NCBI GenBank assembly: GCA_020200195.1
Contig: JAIVJE010000181.1
Span: 1 to 6,512, forward strand
DNA: 6,512 bases
Reading direction: 5' to 3'
Source: Acidobacteriota bacterium
Lineage (GTDB): Bacteria; Acidobacteriota; Vicinamibacteria; Vicinamibacterales; 2-12-FULL-66-21
The notes below the pieces were generated by a model, which was not told the DNA's origin, searched no databases, and saw only the letters and a program-made list of their open reading frames with translations. Of this stretch, positions 1-5,354 are shown one piece after another; the first letter of the stretch is position 1; every line of letters starts with the position of its first letter. Made by a program: the position numbers and the translations under genes.

Positions 1-1
1 G

Positions 2-1210
2 TCCGAGCGCCATATGTCGGCGTGGCAGTGGCTGCAGGCAGGCGATCTCCGCGCCGCAGAGCGGAATTTCGTGTCGGCGATCAAGCTGTCACCCGATTTT
101 TATCCGGCCGAGGCGGGCCTTGGCTACGTCGCGCTCGCCCGGAAGGACGAGAAGGCGGCCGTCGGGCACTTCGATCGCGCCGTGGTCGCGAATCCGCGCT
201 ACGCCCCGGCACTTGTGGGACGGGGTGAGGCGCTGCTCGCGCTCGGCGAGCGGGAGATGGCGCTCAAGAGTCTCGAAGCCGCCGTGTCCGCCGATCCGGC
301 GTTGTCCGCGCTGCGAAGCCGAATCGAGGTCCTCCGCTTTCGCGGAGTTCAGGACGATGTGGCAGACGCCCGGAAGGCGGCGGAAGCCGGGCAGCTCGCG
401 GCGGCTCGCACGCGCTACGAGCGCGCCATTGCGGCGTCGCCCCAGAGTCCGTTCCTGTATCGCGAGCTCGCGGCGGTCGAGCGGCGCGAAGGCAATCTCA
501 CGTCCGCGCTCGAGCACGCGCTGAAGGCCTCCGAGCTGGATCCCACCGAACCGCGCGGTCATGTGCTGCTCGGAGAAATCTTCGAAGCGCAGGCGGACTT
601 CGAAAAGGCAGCCGAATCGTACAAGGCGGCGCTGGCACTCGAGCCGAACGCCCCGCTGGAAGCCAAGCTCGAGGAGCTGCGTGAGACGGCGGCGTTCGCG
701 GCGTTGCCGGAAGAGTACCGGTCGATCGAGACCGCACCCACGGTGACGCGCGCGCAACTCGCGGCGCTGCTTGGCGTCCGGCTCGATCACCTGGTCAAGC
801 GCACCCGTGCGCGAGATGCCGTTGTGGTCACGGACACGCGGGGCAGCTGGGCCGCTCCGTGGATCATGGCCGTCGCCCGCGCCGGGCTCATGGAGCCGTA
901 CCCGAATCACACGTTCCAGCCGGCGGCGGTCGTCCGTCGCGCGGACCTGGCGCAGGCCGCCAGTCGTGCGCTGGCGCTGATCGCCGCCGAGAATCCGAAG
1001 TCCGCGGCCGAGTGGCGCAACGCCAGGCGGAGATTCCCTGACGTGTCCGCCGGCCATCTGAGCTACTCTTCGGTATCGCTGGCGGTTGAAGCGGGCGTGA
1101 TGTCGACGCTCGAGGACGGCAGTTTCGAGTTGACGCGTCCCGTCACCGGGGCGGAGGCCGTCCGCGCGGTGAAGAAACTCGAGGAGCTCTCCGAGAGCGG
1201 ACGGCGATGA
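2..1210 (+). CDS. TPR protein with C-terminal S-layer-homology-like modules (5' partial)
   Basis: The frame is open to the left edge with no stop. The first in-frame ATG is at 14, but it falls inside what looks like a TPR helix, so the true start, and perhaps a signal peptide, probably lies outside the window. Counting from that ATG (398 residues), about 1-211 form roughly six degenerate TPR units with the usual A/G/Y-F/A/P pattern, for example near 30-60, 64-94, 146-176 and 180-211. TPR arrays bind protein partners. About 241-392 resemble SLH domains: a half module near 241-261, one near 272-320 (SWAAPWI, GLMEPYPNHTF, then a RADLA element), and a weaker one near 338-392 (FPDV, AGVMSTLEDGSF). 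SLH domains in known proteins attach to cell-wall polysaccharide, so envelope location is inferred. The stop overlaps the next ATG (ATGA), implying one transcript. TPR is confident; SLH is by motif only. Confidence 0.82.
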   Translation, partial: SERHMSAWQWLQAGDLRAAERNFVSAIKLSPDFYPAEAGLGYVALARKDEKAAVGHFDRAVVANPRYAPALVGRGEALLALGEREMALKSLEAAVSADPALSALRSRIEVLRFRGVQDDVADARKAAEAGQLAAARTRYERAIAASPQSPFLYRELAAVERREGNLTSALEHALKASELDPTEPRGHVLLGEIFEAQADFEKAAESYKAALALEPNAPLEAKLEELRETAAFAALPEEYRSIETAPTVTRAQLAALLGVRLDHLVKRTRARDAVVVTDTRGSWAAPWIMAVARAGLMEPYPNHTFQPAAVVRRADLAQAASRALALIAAENPKSAAEWRNARRRFPDVSAGHLSYSSVSLAVEAGVMSTLEDGSFELTRPVTGAEAVRAVKKLEELSESGRR

Positions 1211-1752
1211 ACCTGACCGCGGCGAACCAGCTGACCATCCTCCGGATGCTGCTGATTCCCGCGTTCGTCATTCTGCTGCTCTACGAATACCGCGGATGGG
1301 CGCTGCTGGTGTTTCTCGTCGCGGGGCTCACCGATCTGCTCGATGGCCTGATTGCCAGGGCGACAGGACAGAAAACGACGCTGGGCGCCTGGCTCGATCC
1401 GATGGCGGACAAGCTCCTGCTCGTGACGATGTTCGTGATGCTGACGCTGCCGGCCATCGGATCCGCCAACCGGCTGCCGCTATGGTTCACCGTGCTCGTC
1501 ATCAGCCGCGACATCGCGATAGTGCTGACCGTCGCAGTCGTCAATCTCGCCGTCGGCCCGCGCACGTTCAGGCCGTCGATTTTTGGCAAAATCGCGACCG
1601 CCACGTACATCCTGACCGGCGTCGCGACGCTCTATTTCAATTATCTCGGGCAGACCTCCGCCGTGGTCACGGCGTTCGTGTACGCGTCGCTCGCGATAAC
1701 GTTTGTCTCGGCTTTCGACTACCTCGTGCAGGTGGTGAAGATTCCACACTGA
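1207..1752 (+). CDS. pgsA: CDP-alcohol phosphatidyltransferase, PgsA-type (phosphatidylglycerophosphate synthase)
   Basis: This is an integral inner-membrane enzyme predicted to transfer the phosphatidyl group from CDP-diacylglycerol to an alcohol, most likely glycerol-3-phosphate, the committed step to phosphatidylglycerol. The family signature is complete: D43, D46-G47, A50-R51, eight residues, G60, D64 and D68, which are the metal- and CDP-binding and catalytic positions. Downstream are R101-D102 and a PSIFGK element (123-128), both typical of the family. About six hydrophobic segments are visible (near 11-28, 31-45, 70-83, 90-115, 128-145, 150-172). The 181-residue length is normal for PgsA. 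The ATG overlaps the upstream TGA and lacks a strong Shine-Dalgarno sequence, so translation is probably coupled to the TPR gene. A CDP-alcohol-type cardiolipin synthase has the same fold and cannot be excluded; the family call is much surer than the substrate. Confidence 0.88.
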   Translation: MNLTAANQLTILRMLLIPAFVILLLYEYRGWALLVFLVAGLTDLLDGLIARATGQKTTLGAWLDPMADKLLLVTMFVMLTLPAIGSANRLPLWFTVLVISRDIAIVLTVAVVNLAVGPRTFRPSIFGKIATATYILTGVATLYFNYLGQTSAVVTAFVYASLAITFVSAFDYLVQVVKIPH

Positions 1753-1763
1753 TCGGCCGATAT

Positions 1764-1792
1764 TTGCCATAGCCGCCAGCCGGTCCTATCGT
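1764..1792 (+). promoter_or_regulatory. Candidate sigma-70-type promoter for the coiled-coil gene
   Basis: TTGCCA (1764-1769, five of six matches to TTGACA) and TATCGT (1787-1792, four of six matches to TATAAT) are separated by exactly 17 bases. They lie in the only sizeable gap on the plus strand, in a locally more AT-rich patch, and would start a transcript about 20 bases before the start codon at 1822. Such matches arise by chance and the host's sigma consensus is unknown, so this is a suggestion only. Confidence 0.35.
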
Positions 1793-1810
1793 AACGAACC
1801 GTCGCGTTCT

Positions 1811-1816
1811 GAGAGG
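1811..1816 (+). promoter_or_regulatory. Ribosome binding site of the coiled-coil gene
   Basis: GAGAGG lies five bases before the ATG at 1822, a good Shine-Dalgarno match at suitable spacing. It fixes the start of the coiled-coil gene. No comparable site at proper spacing precedes the GTG at 3300 that would begin the second half. Confidence 0.65.
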
Positions 1817-1821
1817 TTTCC

Positions 1822-3303
1822 ATGCTCGACGCATTCAAAAAAGGGTCCGCCAAACCGATCCGGCAGCAAGCCGACGAACTGGAAGCCTTGATCGCCACCT
1901 CACGCGAAGAGCGGGCGGCGCTCAGCACCATGCTCACCCAGGTCCAGGTCCACAGCGCCAAGCTGGCAACGGCTGGGAAATCGCTGCAGGAGGTGGACGA
2001 GAAAGCCGGCAAGGCTGCCGCGCGCCTGGAGGATGTCAGCGGACGCGTGGCCGGGGTTGCCGGCCGGGTCAAGGAACTTGAAGCGATCGACGCGCGCGTC
2101 CGCGCGCTGGCGGACGCCGTGGCCCGGGCCGAACAGGAGGCGCAGAAGCTGACCGCGCCGGACAGCGATTTTCAAAAACACCGGCAGGCGGTCCACCAGC
2201 TGTCCTCGCAGGTGCTCCAAACGCGAGACAGCCTCGACGCGCTGAAGCAGGAACAGGCGGTGCTGGACGAGCTGCGCGAAACCCTCCGTCACACCCAGAC
2301 CGACGTCAAGGACTCCGCGGACCGCACCGGTGCGCTGAAGAGCGAATTCGAACAGCTCCGATCGCTCGGCACCCACCTGACCCAGGAGATCGGGCGCGTC
2401 AAGGACGTCTCGCGCGAAATGCACGATGAAGCGGGTTCGACGCTGACGATTGTCAAGGAAGTCGAGAAGAAGCTGGGACCCGTCGCACAACTCCAGGAGA
2501 TGAGCAAGACGACCGAGGAGCGCATGGCGACGCTGAATGCGCTCGCCGAACACGTCGGCCAGAAGATCAAGTCCCTGGAAAACCAGAAGCACGTCGTCGA
2601 GCGCGCGGTCATCGAGTCAAACCGGCTGAGCGAAATGATCTGGAACATGGACGTCCAGATTACGAAGCTGAACGAAGCGTCGCGGGAGACGACCCGCACC
2701 GAGGAACTGATCGAGCGTGTCGAGAAGATGTCGCGCGAGGTCGCTGAGCAGCTCGACGCCGGCGCCAAGGCGAGGGACGCCTTCGCCCTCGACCTCGTGA
2801 AGCTCGAGAAGGACCGCACCTCGCTCACCGACTTCGTGCGGACGCACAGCGACAGGATTGCCGTCGAACGCAAGCAGTTCGAGGTGTTCGAGCAGCGCAT
2901 GAGGGCGCTGCAGGCGACGGTCGCCGAGGCGGAGAAGGGAATCCAATCGCTTGCGGCGCGGGAGCAGTTGACGGCGACGGTCAGCCAGCGTGTCGACCAG
3001 ATTGCCTCTCAGCTCGCAGCGTTGAGCACTCAAGCGGAGGACCTGCAGCGCAAGCACGTGGCGCTGGAATCCCTGCAGGAGGCGCTCGGCCAGGTCGACG
3101 CGCTCGGAAAGAAGACTGCGCGGCAGTACGAGACGTTGACGCGGAGCCGCGAGCATCTCGAGACGCTTCGCAAGGACATCGACGCGTTCTACACCTCCCA
3201 CGCGGCGGCCGTCGAGCTTCGCGACGGATTCGCCGCCGATCGCGCCGCACAGGATGCGTTCCTGGAGCGCAGGAGTTCGTCGAGCGTGTCGAGAGCCGCG
3301 TGA
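1822..3303 (+). CDS. Long coiled-coil protein, N-terminal part (frameshifted gene)
   Basis: I recognise no named family. The 493-codon frame encodes an almost uninterrupted alpha-helical, heptad-rich protein full of E, K, Q, R, A and L, with very few prolines and glycines after the first 12 residues. There is no signal peptide or membrane segment, no Walker A or B motif and no SMC hinge, so it is not an SMC or Rad50 ATPase. It is probably a cytoplasmic structural or scaffold protein. One tryptophan stands out at residue 274 inside a hydrophobic stretch (MIWNMDVQI). The start is supported by GAGAGG five bases upstream. The last ten or so residues (RSSSSVSRAA) lose the coiled-coil pattern and use poorer codons, because a base seems to be missing near 3270. 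In the -1 frame the helix continues directly into the downstream frame. The intact product would be about 852 residues. Automated labels such as 'chromosome segregation ATPase' would be misleading here. Confidence 0.78.
   Translation: MLDAFKKGSAKPIRQQADELEALIATSREERAALSTMLTQVQVHSAKLATAGKSLQEVDEKAGKAAARLEDVSGRVAGVAGRVKELEAIDARVRALADAVARAEQEAQKLTAPDSDFQKHRQAVHQLSSQVLQTRDSLDALKQEQAVLDELRETLRHTQTDVKDSADRTGALKSEFEQLRSLGTHLTQEIGRVKDVSREMHDEAGSTLTIVKEVEKKLGPVAQLQEMSKTTEERMATLNALAEHVGQKIKSLENQKHVVERAVIESNRLSEMIWNMDVQITKLNEASRETTRTEELIERVEKMSREVAEQLDAGAKARDAFALDLVKLEKDRTSLTDFVRTHSDRIAVERKQFEVFEQRMRALQATVAEAEKGIQSLAAREQLTATVSQRVDQIASQLAALSTQAEDLQRKHVALESLQEALGQVDALGKKTARQYETLTRSREHLETLRKDIDAFYTSHAAAVELRDGFAADRAAQDAFLERRSSSSVSRAA
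3261..3276 (+). other. Probable single-base deletion (frameshift) inside the coiled-coil gene
   Basis: Up to the GAG at 3265-3267 the first frame reads ...DAFLER. From the CAG at 3270-3272 the other frame reads QEFVERVESRVNAL..., which keeps acidic/basic heptads and G/C-ending codons. Adding one C at the GC-AG junction near 3270 (CGC CAG GAG TTC) joins the two seamlessly and makes the span 2559 bases, an exact multiple of three. No slippery heptamer of the X-XXY-YYZ type is visible, so programmed frameshifting is less likely than a mutation or a sequencing or assembly error. Confidence 0.75.
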
Positions 3304-4379
3304 ACGCGCTCAGCTCGTTGTCGTCTGACGTGGACCGCAAGCTCCAGGAGCAGATCGGCAGGCACGCGGCCGTCGAATCGCTTCGGAGCCAGATCGAGGG
3401 CGTGGCGCTCCAGGTAGTCGACGCGCAGACGAAGGTCGAGCAGCTCGGTGTCGCGCAAAACAGGCTGGCGCCGCTCGGTGCCGACGTTTCGACGCTCGAG
3501 ACGCAGATCGGGAAGGCACAGGCCCGCTTCGCCGAGGCGCAGCAGGAAGAAAGCGTTCTGGCGGAACAGGAAAGCCGGCTCGCGGACATGCTGGCACGGT
3601 CGCGCGCGACCGCCGTCGAGGCCGACGAGCGCCTGAAGCATGTGCAGGGGCTGGCGCAGGAGTTGGGGCGCTCCACCGCGATCAAGGATCAATTGCTGGA
3701 GGAGCTCGCACGCATCTCGGCGCGGCAGGGGGATGTTGCGGCGCAGCTGGAAGCGGCGGACGAGCAGCTGCAGCGTCTCGAGTCCACCTCACAGCAGCTC
3801 GAGAAACGACGCAGTCAGCTCGCCTTCGTCGAAAAGCGCATCGGTGCGTTCGAGGTGCGGCTCGGCGAGCTCCGCCAGCTGACAGAAAACGTCGATCAGA
3901 AGATCCAGACGATCGCGCAGCGCGAGGCGGTCGTCGAGGCCGTGCGCAAGGAAATGGAGAGCGTTCACGAGATCAGTGCCCGGAGCAAGGCAGATCTCGA
4001 GTTCGTAGAGGCGCACCGGAACCAGGTCGCGACCCTGCGCCAGCAGGTAGATGACGTGCTGGCCAGCGTCGGGGAAACGGAGGCCCGTCTCTCGGATATC
4101 AATACCCGCAAGCGACTGGTCGACGAAGTGCAGGTCAAGACCAACGTCATCGTCCATATGCTCGAAGACGTCCGGCTCAACATGGAGTCGGTCGGCGAGC
4201 ACAAGGCCGTCATGGATCACGTGATGGACAGCGTCGGCAAACTGGGCGGGATGCTGCAGGAAGCACAGTCCACGCTCCAGGCGCTCCAGGCCGAGCGCGA
4301 GCGGGCCGAGCGCATCGAGCGCGGAATCCGGCAGCTACGTGCAAAGACCGGCACCGGTCAGAACAAGAAGCTCGCGTAG
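3300..4379 (+). CDS. Long coiled-coil protein, C-terminal part (continuation after frameshift)
   Basis: This 359-codon frame nominally starts at a GTG overlapping the previous stop (GTGA), but it is best read as the rest of the gene beginning at 1822. The GTG is an ordinary valine codon within a helix that can be read continuously upstream in the same frame as QEFVERVESR. There is no properly spaced Shine-Dalgarno site; the AGGAG at 3271-3275 is 24 bases away. The product is again nearly all coiled coil, rich in Q, E, R, A and L, without tryptophan, membrane segment or nucleotide-binding motif. Near the C terminus a more hydrophobic, methionine-rich stretch (about 4140-4255: HMLEDV, MDHVMDSVGKLGGML) may pack differently from the rest. 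The tail is basic (RQLRAKTG...NKK). No function can be assigned; a structural, polarity or scaffold role is inference. If the frame boundary is genuine, it would be a translationally coupled second protein. Confidence 0.7.
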   Translation: MNALSSLSSDVDRKLQEQIGRHAAVESLRSQIEGVALQVVDAQTKVEQLGVAQNRLAPLGADVSTLETQIGKAQARFAEAQQEESVLAEQESRLADMLARSRATAVEADERLKHVQGLAQELGRSTAIKDQLLEELARISARQGDVAAQLEAADEQLQRLESTSQQLEKRRSQLAFVEKRIGAFEVRLGELRQLTENVDQKIQTIAQREAVVEAVRKEMESVHEISARSKADLEFVEAHRNQVATLRQQVDDVLASVGETEARLSDINTRKRLVDEVQVKTNVIVHMLEDVRLNMESVGEHKAVMDHVMDSVGKLGGMLQEAQSTLQALQAERERAERIERGIRQLRAKTGTGQNKKLA

Positions 4380-4386
4380 CGGGGCC

Positions 4387-5322
4387 TCAGCCCTTCACTT
4401 TGGTCCGGAAGTACGCGAGGGTTTTGGTCAGGCCTTCCTCCAGCGGCACCTTCGGCTCCCACCCGAGCAGCGTTCGCGCGCGCGTGATGTCGGGCTGACG
4501 GACCTTCGGATCGTCTTCGGGGAGCGGCCGGTACACGATCTTACTGCTCGACCCCGTCATCTTCACGATGGTGCGCGCGATCTCTTCGATCGTCATCTCG
4601 TGCGGATTGCCGATGTTCACCGGCTCGTGGACGTCGGACTCCATCAGCCTGATGATGCCGTCCACCAGGTCACTGACGTAGCAGAAGCTGCGCGTCTGCT
4701 GGCCGTTGCCGAATATGGTGACGTCCTCGCCGTTGAGCGCCTGGCTCATGAAGGCTGGCACCGCGCGACCGTCCCGGAGCCTCATGCGCGGCCCGTAGGT
4801 GTTGAAGATACGGACGATCTTCGTGTCGAGTCCGTGGTACCGGTGATACGCGGTCGTCATCGCCTCGGCGAATCGCTTGGCTTCGTCGTACACACCACGC
4901 GGCCCAATCGGGTTGACGTTTCCCCAGTACGTTTCCTTCTGCGGATGTTCCAGCGGATCCCCATACACTTCGGACGTCGACGCCAGCACGAACCGCGCAC
5001 CCTTCGCCTTCGCCAGGCCCAGCGCCTTGTGGGTGCCCAGGGCGCCCACTTTCAGGGTCGGGATCGGCAGTTCCAGGTAATCAATGGGACTGGCGGGGCT
5101 CGCCCAGTGCAAGACCGCGTCGACGGGGCCCTCGACGATGATGTAGTTAGTCACGTCGTGCTTGATCAGCATGAAGTCGCGATTCGCGAGATGGGCAACG
5201 TTAGCCGTATCGCCCGTCAGCAGGTTGTCGATGCCGACGACGGAGCACCCGCGATCGAGGAGCGTTTCGGACAGGTGGGACCCGATGAAGCCCGCGGCTC
5301 CGGTAACGACGATTCTAGGCAT
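4387..5322 (-). CDS. uxs: UDP-glucuronate decarboxylase (UDP-xylose synthase-like), extended SDR family
   Basis: This is a predicted cytoplasmic NAD-dependent enzyme converting UDP-glucuronate to UDP-xylose, a sugar donor for polysaccharides. I start it at the ATG at 5322 (311 residues): the Rossmann first strand follows at once (MPRIVVTGAAGFIGSHL, G8/G11/G14), as usual for the family. A longer frame from 5397 would add 25 proline-rich residues overlapping the upstream gene. D32 ends strand two, consistent with NAD. The UXS-type stretches are clear: ASPASP (74-79), STSEVYGD (115-122) with E118, NPIGPRGVYDEAK (137-149) carrying the catalytic Y145 and K149, FNTYGPRM (173-180), and GNGQQTRSFCYVSDLV (205-220). 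Length is normal and the gene looks intact. No Shine-Dalgarno site is obvious. It lies 32 bases after the sugar-phosphate transferase on the same strand, so the two are probably co-transcribed. Related SDR epimerases or dehydratases are the alternative, but the motifs fit UXS best. Confidence 0.87.
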   Translation of the reverse strand: MPRIVVTGAAGFIGSHLSETLLDRGCSVVGIDNLLTGDTANVAHLANRDFMLIKHDVTNYIIVEGPVDAVLHWASPASPIDYLELPIPTLKVGALGTHKALGLAKAKGARFVLASTSEVYGDPLEHPQKETYWGNVNPIGPRGVYDEAKRFAEAMTTAYHRYHGLDTKIVRIFNTYGPRMRLRDGRAVPAFMSQALNGEDVTIFGNGQQTRSFCYVSDLVDGIIRLMESDVHEPVNIGNPHEMTIEEIARTIVKMTGSSSKIVYRPLPEDDPKVRQPDITRARTLLGWEPKVPLEEGLTKTLAYFRTKVKG

Positions 5323-5354
5323 GGGAATGGGCCGGCAATTCAGAGTGGGGCACG

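Noticed and set aside
89..1057. A 322-codon open frame on the minus strand under the TPR gene
   Set aside because: It is arginine/glycine-rich and low in recognisable structure, a typical shadow of a GC-rich gene. The plus-strand TPR pattern and its coupling to pgsA are decisive.
1900..2592. Minus-strand open frames under the coiled-coil gene (also 2617-3201 and 3789-4220)
   Set aside because: Leucine/arginine-rich products appear because the reverse complement of GAG/CTC/CAG-rich coiled-coil codons yields leucine-rich frames. They lack ribosome sites and motifs.
3261..3303. Programmed -1 ribosomal frameshift between the two coiled-coil frames
   Set aside because: No slippery heptamer or adjacent strong stem-loop is evident. 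A simple one-base loss explains the data better.
1822..4379. SMC/Rad50-type chromosome segregation ATPase
   Set aside because: No Walker A, Walker B, signature motif or globular hinge can be found in either part. Only the coiled-coil composition is shared.
4381..4394. Hairpin GGGGC-CTCA-GCCCT as a bidirectional terminator
   Set aside because: The stem is only about five base pairs including one G-T pair, no U tract follows, and such short hairpins are common in GC-rich DNA.
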